Part shown: one piece after another, positions 1 through 6,027 of the stretch
How positions within the stretch are numbered: the first letter of the stretch is position 1
Layout of the letters: each line of letters opens with the position of its first letter
From: Nitrospinaceae bacterium
Lineage (GTDB): Bacteria > Nitrospinota > Nitrospinia > Nitrospinales > VA-1
Reading direction: 5' to 3'
Length of the DNA stretch: 10,045 nucleotides
NCBI GenBank assembly: GCA_029261675.1
Contig: JAJDBA010000191.1
Location: forward strand, 1 to 10,045
Translations under genes and position numbers: made by a program
The notes under the pieces: generated by a model
Told to the model about the DNA's origin: nothing
What the model saw: only the letters and a program-made list of their open reading frames with translations
Database searches by the model: none

Positions 1-2828
1 AATGCGTATTCTAGAATTCCCCTTGCATAATCTCGCAAAAGAATATGTGGTATGGGCTTTCCATTCTTAAAAACAAGATCATAAACAACTCCCGCAACCT
101 CAGAAATCAATGATCTATCATCAATATTACAAACCATTCCATACGCCACAGCATAAAGGCGCTCAACTAAATATAGGTCGTTTACATGGTGAAATTCTTT
201 GAGTAATTCCGGCAATAATTTTGGGTGGCCAGATAATAATCGTACAAGAGATTTTGTAGATTGATCTCTAACTTTTCTATTAGAAGTAGTTAGGAACCAA
301 AGTAATGTGATTGAACATAGCCTAGCCCGCTCTATTTCAATATCTTCTATCTCTCCAAAACAAGACCATTCAATGAGAGTTCTGATAATAGACTCGACTT
401 CTCCATCTTCTTCAATTTGATCACCAAGAGCTATATGAATAGACCAAAAGCGATCACGCTCAGCCATAGACTTATCAATAAGGTTTTTATGTATTAAATT
501 TGCATTCCATGGGTGGTCGGGTTCTGTGGACAGCTTTAATAGAACATCGAGTGCAGGAGAATCATATTCGTAGCCTGTGAGGTTGTTTAGAATCTCCAAA
601 GTTCTATTGGTAAAAGAGGTGGCAGACCTCCAGATAACCGTTTCAGAAAACATTCTTGAAAGAACCCAATCATCAATTCGGTCAGCGAGCTCTTCTGGAA
701 GCAAGTCAATCAGCTCCATACGGTACTTCTCGGCTATAATTATAGACAGAGCTTCAAAAATACCTTCAAAGCGATAGTAACCATTCTCTTCAATAATTTT
801 TCCTAGTGGCTTATCTTTTGAAAATATTTCTTTGATAGTTTGGTCATCATATTGGCTGATAATTTGCTGAGATACAAAATGATCACTAAACCTTTCATAG
901 GTAAATCTAATGACAGGGCTTCCTTTGTCGTGTGTACAATAAGAAATATCTTCTGATAAAACCCCCTCATCAATTAATTCGATAAAAAGACTATCCCCAT
1001 TATTTGGGTTAGGATCGAAACAATTTACAATCTTCCTAGCTTCGGCCACAGGTAAGCCACTCAAATTATCAGGGAAAATTTTAGCGGAAAATTCGACGAA
1101 AGAGCTTTTTATTATTGCTTCCGTTGGGTTATATTTTTTTCTTTTAGCTATTGTCTTTTCAACACTTTGCAAATAGAAATCAAATAAACAAGACATACCC
1201 TGCATACCCTTAGGGAACCCACTTAAGTCGCTGTCTTTAAGTGCTTGGCAGCAAGTTTTTAAAAACAAAGGGTTGGTGAACTCTGGTGCCAATATTGGCG
1301 CACTCGGCTTAGATATACCCTGCTTCGACATATATTTTTCAGCAGCTCTATGCTCATAGCCTTGAAACCCTATGTGCTGTATTCGAACTAGACAATGATC
1401 GTTGATGCTGTTCGGCAAAATATAATCTAGGTAAGTAGACCTGCAGCTCAAAAGGACAGAAATATTTTTGTATGAAGAGGCGTCACTTAAAAATCCTCTA
1501 AGGTGATTGTGCCAATCATCCCTATTTAACCCCTCATTTATTGCATCAATTATGATAAGAGTTTTTGTTCTATGCGCCTCACCCGCTGCGTCTAATGCTC
1601 CTAATACCTGCTTATTACTATGGCTTGATAAATCTAGTACGTTTTTCAAGGTCTGAATGGGATTCCCTCCCTCGTAATGCTGGCCTAATAGAAAGACCGT
1701 GGGGGATTTATTTCCTATTCTGTGAAGGCTTAGGTCACAAAGAAGATGAGATTTCCCTATTCCAGCCTCTCCGTACAAGAGAGCAGCTCTGACTTCTGCT
1801 GCTTTTGTTGCTTTCGAATTTAAGAAATGAGAAAAACCTCTGAATTCATAGAAAAGACTATTAAAGATAACCCTTTCATCTCTAAATTTATCTTCATAAA
1901 AAAGCTCTTTTTTATCCTCATCGATAAGGCTTTCTTGGTAACTTGAAATTTGATCACAAAGTTCTCTGGTTTCATCTAAGAATTCAAAAATGTTCTTCTG
2001 TTTTATGCTTTGTGTAAGAAGATTTATTAGTTTTGAACAGATACTTTCCAGTTGCTGTAGCTTTTCCTTATCTAAAAATTCATCGTCAGCGCCCAAGAGT
2101 TTTCCAAAGAATTGGCTATTTTGTTCTATTAATTTCCTTTTCTTTTTTGTAAGCCTTTCCCACCACTCTGGATTTGAACACAAACCGTCAAAACTCTCAG
2201 AAATTGGTAGATCGACATGAAATTCCGGAGTATATCGCTCCCCTAAACTCTCTTTAGATTTCCGAGTTATAGCTTCAAAGGTATCAAACCCTAAAATCGG
2301 TTCGTTAAGCCAATACAACGCACGACCTGAATATAGGGGATCGTCTATGGTTAAAAACAAAGTAAGTTCATGCTTGCCCCAATATTCAAACTCAATATCG
2401 CGGCCTTTTGCTTTTGCAAGTTCTGCCCATGACTTTGTTTTCTCATCCCATTCATCTTGAACCGATACTATTTGTTTTCCCCCTCGTCCTTTTTTGCGGC
2501 TATCCGTCTTATCTAAGGGCAGGCTTACAACATACTTTTTAAGATTGGGGTGTTTCTCTAATGCCGTATTAAAGGATTCATCTAATTGCCTCCACCTAGA
2601 ATCATCCATGCCTCCTGTGAAATATTTGGCTTGCCAAGCAATTTCCGAAGAATTTTGCAATTTCCAAAAACACTCCACTCCGGCATCACCACCAGCGCCC
2701 TCCTTTCTTATAAAGGTCACAGCACCTTCTGGCTTTTTTAAATGAGCTAATTGGCATACAAGCTCTTCAAAACCGTTGTTTTGACTTCCGCCATAAGCTC
2801 TAATCTTAGAAAAATCTAAATTAGTCAA
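1..2828 (-). CDS. Avs-like STAND NTPase with N-terminal PD-(D/E)XK nuclease (3' end beyond window)
   Basis: Hand translation of the minus strand gives one open frame of 942 codons with no stop, running off the left edge. The N-terminus carries a Mrr/Cap4-like nuclease: FEELVCQL (about residues 20-27), GGDAGVE (46-52, D48) and WQAK (65-68, Q66 and K68), fitting the E...GxD...QxK pattern. A conserved stretch LGERYTPEFHVDLP follows around residues 205-220. The NTPase has Walker A GEAGIGKS (353-360, K359) and Walker B IIIDAINEG (D428). Further on, FTYERFSDHF (about 641-650) resembles the winged-helix end of STAND ATPases; the rest looks alpha-helical, probably the ligand-sensing repeats. This architecture is that of Avs (AVAST) proteins, which bind a conserved phage protein, oligomerise and cut DNA. 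The Avs subtype is not assigned because the sensor is truncated. The start is TTG at 2828, 7 bases after AAGGA and matching the family start; GTG at 2831 is the alternative. It is probably co-transcribed with fic. Base composition is AT-rich (about 25-38% GC in sampled lines). Confidence 0.85.
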   Translation of the reverse strand, partial: MTNLDFSKIRAYGGSQNNGFEELVCQLAHLKKPEGAVTFIRKEGAGGDAGVECFWKLQNSSEIAWQAKYFTGGMDDSRWRQLDESFNTALEKHPNLKKYVVSLPLDKTDSRKKGRGGKQIVSVQDEWDEKTKSWAELAKAKGRDIEFEYWGKHELTLFLTIDDPLYSGRALYWLNEPILGFDTFEAITRKSKESLGERYTPEFHVDLPISESFDGLCSNPEWWERLTKKKRKLIEQNSQFFGKLLGADDEFLDKEKLQQLESICSKLINLLTQSIKQKNIFEFLDETRELCDQISSYQESLIDEDKKELFYEDKFRDERVIFNSLFYEFRGFSHFLNSKATKAAEVRAALLYGEAGIGKSHLLCDLSLHRIGNKSPTVFLLGQHYEGGNPIQTLKNVLDLSSHSNKQVLGALDAAGEAHRTKTLIIIDAINEGLNRDDWHNHLRGFLSDASSYKNISVLLSCRSTYLDYILPNSINDHCLVRIQHIGFQGYEHRAAEKYMSKQGISKPSAPILAPEFTNPLFLKTCCQALKDSDLSGFPKGMQGMSCLFDFYLQSVEKTIAKRKKYNPTEAIIKSSFVEFSAKIFPDNLSGLPVAEARKIVNCFDPNPNNGDSLFIELIDEGVLSEDISYCTHDKGSPVIRFTYERFSDHFVSQQIISQYDDQTIKEIFSKDKPLGKIIEENGYYRFEGIFEALSIIIAEKYRMELIDLLPEELADRIDDWVLSRMFSETVIWRSATSFTNRTLEILNNLTGYEYDSPALDVLLKLSTEPDHPWNANLIHKNLIDKSMAERDRFWSIHIALGDQIEEDGEVESIIRTLIEWSCFGEIEDIEIERARLCSITLLWFLTTSNRKVRDQSTKSLVRLLSGHPKLLPELLKEFHHVNDLYLVERLYAVAYGMVCNIDDRSLISEVAGVVYDLVFKNGKPIPHILLRDYARGILEYA

Positions 2829-2835
2829 CACACTA

Positions 2836-2840
2836 TCCTT
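2836..2840 (-). promoter_or_regulatory. Ribosome binding site of the Avs-like gene
   Basis: AAGGA on the minus strand lies 4 bases before GTG (2831) and 7 bases before TTG (2828). No ATG is available nearby in this frame, so this site decides the start. The 7-base spacing and the M-T-N-L-D-F-S-K beginning favour TTG. The site starts at the last base of the fic stop codon, so translation of the two genes may be coupled. Confidence 0.6.
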
Positions 2841-3952
2841 CAGGAATAATTTTTTATGTTCAAATTATACCGCGTACTCTTAAATTCGCCAGTCCTGGCA
2901 AGTGCGCCTTTTTTTACCAAATCCGTTAAGTCCCGTGTCGCCGTGGCGCGGGAGGTACCGGTGATGCGGACATAGTTTTCCCCACTCAGGCCTCCCTTAA
3001 ATCCCTTCGGTCCTTCCATGAACATCCTCAACAGAACTTTTTCCTGCCGCTCATTTAATTGGTCCCTGAATTTGTCAAAGAAGCGGGCTTTGACAATCAG
3101 GAAATCAATCTGGATTTGCGTTTCTTCCTGCGCCTCCAGGATGGTTTCGGCAAAATACAGAAGCCAGTCCGTTATCTCGTTATCCTTATTACTCTGCTCC
3201 AAGTTAGAGTAATAGGCTTTCCTTTTGTTATGAATTGTCTGGGACAGGGCCAGCAGAACCGGCTGACCTAGGCATTCCGACAGCGCCTTTTCCGCCACGG
3301 CACGGCCAATCCGCCCATTTCCGTCTTCAAAGGGATGGATACTGACAAACCAAAGATGCGCAATCCCGGCGCGGGTTAGGGCCGACAATGGTTCTTTTCC
3401 CTTCGGACCGGTCTTCTTGAACCAGTCGATGAAAGCGGCCATTTCCGCTTTCATCGAAGCGGAAGGCGGTGCTTCATAATGGACTTTCGGCCTGTGTATG
3501 GGGCCGGATACAACCTGCATCGGCTCCGCGTGGGTTCGGTAGCGGCCAATATCTTTTAAGTCTCGCCGTCCCAGGGTCAGCATCTCATGCCAGTTGAATA
3601 GGGTTTGGTTCGAGAGCGGCTTGGCGTAGTTTTGATATAAATCGACCATCATCTCCGCAATACCCTGCTCCGCAGGAGGAGCTTTCCGGTTATCAGTCGT
3701 CAAACCGAAATTCCGGCGGATAGAAGACTGGATGCTATCCCGATTGAGTATTTCCCCTTCAATTTCGGATGTTTTTAGAGCTTCCGTGCTGATAAGTTCA
3801 ACCCTAAGAAGGTCCTTCTCCTCGTCATTGATATGCTTATACGCGCCGAATAACAGGCCGGACCGATGGAGAAATTGCTCCTCCAGAGCCTTAAGGTCCT
3901 TGGTCTTATATTTAAAATTCGGCCAGTCCTTGTGTTGCCAGTTCCATCTCAT
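2840..3952 (-). CDS. fic: Fic-domain protein adenylyltransferase with C-terminal winged helix
   Basis: The 370-residue protein has the full Fic core HPFEDGNGRIGR (206-217), with H206 as the catalytic base and the D/N/G loop that holds ATP-Mg. Fic enzymes usually transfer AMP from ATP to a hydroxyl side chain of a target protein. The N-terminus (WNWQ, DWPNF, residues 3-13) matches the DUF4172 region common in this family. T61-SEI-E65-G66 fits the inhibitory motif (S/T)xxxE(G/N) placed before the Fic core, as in class II Fic proteins, so activity is probably self-restrained. The last ~55 residues, with GTSRATATRDLTDLVKKG, form a winged helix-turn-helix that may bind DNA or the protein's own operator. 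ATG at 3952 is chosen over TTG at 3958 because the family begins M-x-W-x-W-Q; AAGGGG lies about 10 bases upstream. GC is about 50% by sampled lines, much higher than the next gene. The cellular target is not visible from sequence. Confidence 0.92.
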   Translation of the reverse strand: MRWNWQHKDWPNFKYKTKDLKALEEQFLHRSGLLFGAYKHINDEEKDLLRVELISTEALKTSEIEGEILNRDSIQSSIRRNFGLTTDNRKAPPAEQGIAEMMVDLYQNYAKPLSNQTLFNWHEMLTLGRRDLKDIGRYRTHAEPMQVVSGPIHRPKVHYEAPPSASMKAEMAAFIDWFKKTGPKGKEPLSALTRAGIAHLWFVSIHPFEDGNGRIGRAVAEKALSECLGQPVLLALSQTIHNKRKAYYSNLEQSNKDNEITDWLLYFAETILEAQEETQIQIDFLIVKARFFDKFRDQLNERQEKVLLRMFMEGPKGFKGGLSGENYVRITGTSRATATRDLTDLVKKGALARTGEFKSTRYNLNIKNYS

Positions 3953-3970
3953 GAGCAATAATCCCCTTAA

Positions 3971-3988
3971 ATACTACTCAAATAGTAT
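3971..3988. repeat. Inverted repeat over the fic -10 box (possible operator)
   Basis: ATACTA (3971-3976) and TAGTAT (3983-3988) form a perfect 6-base inverted repeat with a 6-base spacer. The right arm overlaps the candidate -10 hexamer of fic. The position suits a repressor site; the winged helix of Fic itself is a possible binder (inference). Confidence 0.4.
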
Positions 3989-4010
3989 GGTATTTTGATT
4001 AGTAAGTCCA
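3982..4010 (-). promoter_or_regulatory. Candidate sigma70-type promoter for the fic operon
   Basis: On the minus strand TGGACT (4010-4005, 4 of 6 matches to TTGACA) is followed after exactly 17 bases by TACTAT (3987-3982, 4 of 6 matches to TATAAT). It lies about 30 bases upstream of the fic start, leaving a short leader with the AAGGGG ribosome site. The boxes are only moderate matches. Confidence 0.45.
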
Positions 4011-4259
4011 TCCTTTATTACTCATTTGAAAAATCGACCACATAGACAGTTTTGGATCAAGTCCCATCCCCGATTTCAAATTCCAATCACCTGAATGAGC
4101 CATTGTGCTGATTTCGTCCTCCCCTCCTTTGTTCTATCCAACTTCACATTCTTAACTCCATGTCCCGAATGAGGAACGCGTGAGGAATGCCCTTCTCTCC
4201 ACATGATCCAATGATCTTAATAATCGCATTCAGGAGCGATACAAAATCATTCACTAAAC
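3989..4259. other. Intergenic stretch between fic and the ardC leader
   Basis: No gene is supported on either strand. The left end holds the -35 box of the fic promoter. The middle contains only a short imperfect direct repeat, TGAGGAACG (4170-4178) and TGAGGAATG (4181-4189). The right end carries a weak plus-strand promoter candidate at 4217-4245. Nothing else stands out. Confidence 0.5.
4217..4245 (+). promoter_or_regulatory. Weak candidate promoter for the ardC leader
   Basis: TTAATA (4217-4222) and TACAAA (4240-4245) are separated by 17 bases; each matches the sigma70 consensus at 4 of 6 positions. It lies just before a good ribosome binding site (4260-4264) and points toward ardC. It could be chance in AT-rich DNA. 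Confidence 0.25.
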
Positions 4260-4271
4260 GGAGGAATGAAT

Positions 4272-4568
4272 ATGAATTTCGAGTTGTCTCCTCTCATGAA
4301 TTTATTTTTATACCTGATCTATAGGGGAAAAGCCTTTCCCCTGGCCTTAACCAGTCCGGAAACCAGTAAAGCCGGATTCCCGGCCTGTTTTCAGCGCACC
4401 CCTTTCCAGCGGGGTTACCCCGCAACGCCCCGTACATTGATGAACTTTGTCCAGATTGGCCAAAGTTTCAAAACCTCTATTTTTTCTAAGGGCTGCGCCC
4501 CCGCGCACGCAATCCACTCCCCAACCTTCCGCACTACGCCTACGGCTCCGCTTGTGCAGGCCGGGTGA
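4272..4568 (+). CDS. Possible small ORF in the ardC leader, function unknown
   Basis: ATG at 4272 lies 7 bases after a strong Shine-Dalgarno GGAGG (4260-4264); an in-frame ATG at 4266 is too close to it. The frame runs 98 codons to TGA at 4566-4568. The first ~25 residues (MNFELSPLMNLFLYLIY...) look protein-like and hydrophobic. The remainder is rich in P, T, A and R and reads through several DNA hairpins, which is more typical of structured non-coding DNA. No family is recognised. It may be a short leader peptide whose beginning is translated, a decayed gene, or an accidental frame. The ribosome site is the only strong argument for it. Confidence 0.25.
   Translation: MNFELSPLMNLFLYLIYRGKAFPLALTSPETSKAGFPACFQRTPFQRGYPATPRTLMNFVQIGQSFKTSIFSKGCAPAHAIHSPTFRTTPTAPLVQAG
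4324..4500. repeat. Hairpin-dense leader upstream of ardC
   Basis: Five inverted repeats follow one another: GGGGAAA/TTTCCCC (4324-4330, 4335-4341, loop 4); GCCGG/CCGGC (4371-4375, 4380-4384, loop 4); GCGGGG/CCCCGC (4409-4414, 4418-4423, loop 3); a 25-base near-palindrome (4443-4467, listed separately); and GGGC/GCCC (4490-4493, 4497-4500, loop 3). ACCAGT is repeated directly at 4350 and 4362. Such density is unusual for a normal 5' leader. It could fold as RNA, or as single-stranded DNA during conjugative transfer. Confidence 0.6.
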
Positions 4569-4584
4569 TCCCCCTCGGATTGCG
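4379..4584. repeat. Two long-range inverted repeat pairs in the ardC leader
   Basis: CCCGGCCTG (4379-4387) is the exact reverse complement of CAGGCCGGG (4557-4565). CGCAATCC (4508-4515) is the exact reverse complement of GGATTGCG (4577-4584). The pairs cross each other (left-left-right-right order), so both cannot nest in one simple stem; they would be alternative folds or a pseudoknot. Either match alone could be chance in this GC-rich stretch. Confidence 0.35.
4443..4467. repeat. Near-perfect 25-base palindrome
   Basis: AACTTTG (4443-4449) pairs with CAAAGTT (4461-4467), and inside it CCA (4451-4453) pairs with TGG (4457-4459), leaving one T/C mismatch and a GAT centre. The outer TG and CA also match if one T is bulged. 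It could be a protein operator or a hairpin. Confidence 0.55.
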
Positions 4585-4632
4585 CTTGCTACCCCCCTCT
4601 TCGCCTGAGAGGCAGGGTTGCATGTGTGCAGC

Positions 4633-4667
4633 CCCTTCCCAATGAAGGGCAGGGCAAAAAAGGAGAA
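4633..4667 (+). promoter_or_regulatory. Hairpin and ribosome binding site of ardC
   Basis: CCCTTC (4633-4638) and GAAGGG (4644-4649) form a 6-base stem with loop CCAAT. About ten bases downstream comes AAAGGAG (4659-4665), followed by AATTCAAA and the ATG at 4674. This strong ribosome site fixes the ardC start and excludes the upstream in-frame ATG at 4626. The stem stops short of the ribosome site, so it more likely spaces or stabilises than hides it. Confidence 0.55.
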
Positions 4668-4673
4668 TTCAAA

Positions 4674-5564
4674 ATGTCAGATAAAATCTATCAAATCGTC
4701 ACAGACCAGATTATCAAGCAACTGGAGCAAGTAAACACAGCCGATTATAACCAGCCATGGTTTTGTGTCGGGCATTCCCCTGTTAATTTGCGTGGCACAG
4801 CCTACCGGGGAATTAATCATATCTTGTTATCCCATTCCGGCCATCAGTCGAATATCTGGGGAACGTTTAATCAGTGGAAAGAAAAAGAATGTAGCGTTAA
4901 AAAAGGCGAACGCGGGCAAATCGTCGTGCTTTGGAAATTCTTTAATGAAGCGGACGAGGAAGGCAACGACACCGGAAAAACGTCAAGTGTCATGACACGC
5001 TATTACAAGGTGTTTAATTCCGAGCAGGTCGAAGGCGAGCCCGCCAGAACCATTGAGCAAAAATTCAAAGAGAAACTTTTGAACCATGACCCGATAGCAG
5101 AGGCGCAAAGTTTTGTTGATGGTTACATGGCAACCGAAAATTTGCCCCTGCGCAATTCAGACCGCGCCTATTACAGCGCCGGAATTTCTGAACACATAGC
5201 CATGCCGGAACTGGGGCAATTTGCCAGCCGGGAACATTTTTACAGCGTATTTGCTCATGAAATCACCCACTCAACAGGGAACAAGAAACGTTTGGACCGG
5301 GAACTTTCTGGAAAATTCGGTAGCGAAAAATACGCATTTGAGGAACTGGTGGCCGAGCTTGGCAGTGCCATGATTTGCGGAAGCCTTGGATTAGAGCAAA
5401 AGCCCCGCGAAGACCACGCCCAATATATCAAGGGATGGCTTGCCCGTCTTCGTAGCGATAATAAATTTATCATCCAAGCCGCCAGCAAAGCCCAGAAGGC
5501 GGCAGACTACGCGCTTGAAAGTGCCGCACAGGCAAACCAACCCCTAGCCGTAGCCGCAAAATAG
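4674..5564 (+). CDS. ardC: ArdC-type antirestriction protein (DUF1738 plus zincin metallopeptidase domain)
   Basis: The 296-residue protein matches the length of ArdC from plasmid pSa (297 residues). The N-terminal half has the ArdC/DUF1738 signature: YRGIN near residue 43, SNIWGTFNQW near 60-70 and KKGERGQIVVLW near 78-90. This domain binds single-stranded DNA in the family. The C-terminal half has a zincin site H195-E-I-T-H199 with candidate third ligands in FEELVAE (E224, E228), so a metallopeptidase fold is kept with its catalytic residues. ArdC proteins protect incoming plasmid DNA against restriction. Here the gene sits between a Fic/Avs-like unit and a type I restriction operon, consistent with an antirestriction gene carried by a mobile element. 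The start ATG at 4674 is supported by AAAGGAG 8 bases upstream. Transcription probably begins in the hairpin-rich leader and ends near 5660. No truncation or frameshift is seen. Confidence 0.9.
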   Translation: MSDKIYQIVTDQIIKQLEQVNTADYNQPWFCVGHSPVNLRGTAYRGINHILLSHSGHQSNIWGTFNQWKEKECSVKKGERGQIVVLWKFFNEADEEGNDTGKTSSVMTRYYKVFNSEQVEGEPARTIEQKFKEKLLNHDPIAEAQSFVDGYMATENLPLRNSDRAYYSAGISEHIAMPELGQFASREHFYSVFAHEITHSTGNKKRLDRELSGKFGSEKYAFEELVAELGSAMICGSLGLEQKPREDHAQYIKGWLARLRSDNKFIIQAASKAQKAADYALESAAQANQPLAVAAK

Positions 5565-5575
5565 AAACCAAATCA

Positions 5576-5599
5576 CATCCGGCGAGAAATCGCCGGATG
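5576..5599 (+). terminator. GNRA-capped hairpin just after ardC
   Basis: CATCCGGCGA (5576-5585) and TCGCCGGATG (5590-5599) form a perfect 10-base stem closed by a GAAA tetraloop, 11 bases after the ardC stop. No T-run follows, so it is more likely a 3' stabilising hairpin, or the first half of a two-part terminator with the next hairpin, than a classical terminator. Confidence 0.55.
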
Positions 5600-5627
5600 A
5601 TGGTTGTTACTGTGGGATGCTCTGAAA

Positions 5628-5660
5628 AAATTTCACCCGGTGTGTTACCGGGTGAAATTT
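5628..5660. terminator. Strong hairpin terminator (best T-run on the minus strand)
   Basis: A 13-base perfect stem, AAATTTCACCCGG (5628-5640) with CCGGGTGAAATTT (5648-5660), encloses a 7-base loop. Read on the minus strand the stem ends in six Ts (5630-5625), a textbook intrinsic terminator. Read on the plus strand only three Ts close the stem before GAG. It probably ends ardC transcription and blocks leftward antisense transcription. No minus-strand gene is seen to its right. Confidence 0.65.
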
Positions 5661-5959
5661 GAGAGGTTGAACCCAAAGATAAGAAAGAAAACCTCCCTTT
5701 CAAAGAACAGGAATACTAAGTCTGCCGGTGAGGAATATGATTTACAAAGTCTTATTGTAGCCTCTTGCTGTGGCAATAATATCTAGCCATTTATATGATA
5801 GAATTATAAGGTTTTAGCTCCTGCCAAAGATTTTCAGAGATGCTCTTGATTTTTAAGAACACTTAACGATTACATAAAAGCAGAATATTTGTCTATGTTT
5901 TAAATAAACCAAAATCTGTGAACACCAGCATGTGAACCTTTCTACATCGCACGGCATCC

Positions 5960-5986
5960 TTGTCAAGAAAGCACGGACACTATAAA
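5960..5986 (+). promoter_or_regulatory. Candidate promoter of the hsd operon
   Basis: TTGTCA (5960-5965, 5 of 6 matches) and TATAAA (5981-5986, 5 of 6 matches) resemble sigma70 boxes, but the spacer is only 15 bases; shifting the -35 by one base gives 16. It lies about 40 bases upstream of the hsdR ATG. Confidence 0.45.
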
Positions 5987-5996
5987 AACTTTATAG
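5980..5996. repeat. Inverted repeat over the hsdR -10 region (possible operator)
   Basis: CTATAAA (5980-5986) and TTTATAG (5990-5996) are a perfect 7-base inverted repeat with a 3-base centre AAC. It covers the candidate -10 box, a typical place for a repressor. No dedicated regulator gene lies next to it in the window. Confidence 0.4.
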
Positions 5997-6027
5997 CAAC
6001 AAATATAGAAAAACCCAGTGCACAAAA

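Larger units (their letters stand above)
5661..6027. other. AT-rich intergenic region before hsdR
   Basis: This 367-base stretch has no supported gene. Short open frames here lack ribosome sites and protein-like sequence. The last 70 bases hold the candidate hsdR promoter and an inverted repeat. The middle, around 5750-5930, is AT-rich with no recognised motif. Confidence 0.5.

Noticed and set aside
1..2828. Small plus-strand open frames (577-777, 1565-1792, 1990-2220, 2494-2745)
   Set aside because: All lie opposite the continuous minus-strand STAND gene and their translations are low-complexity shadows.
2840..3958. Fic as the toxin of a Doc/Phd-like toxin-antitoxin pair
   Set aside because: The protein is full length (370 residues), has an N-terminal DUF4172-like region and carries the inhibitory motif itself. 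No small antitoxin gene lies beside it.
4324..4500. CRISPR array or attC-like integron site in the hairpin region
   Set aside because: The stems have different sequences and spacing, with no repeated unit and no conserved core site.
4626..4673. Earlier ATG start for ardC, adding 16 residues
   Set aside because: The added residues would be translated from the hairpin and the ribosome site itself; AAAGGAG with correct spacing points to ATG 4674, and the family starts there.
5604..5786. 60-codon frame after ardC, and a minus-strand frame at 5470-5703
   Set aside because: Both read through the two hairpins, lack ribosome sites and show no protein-like pattern.
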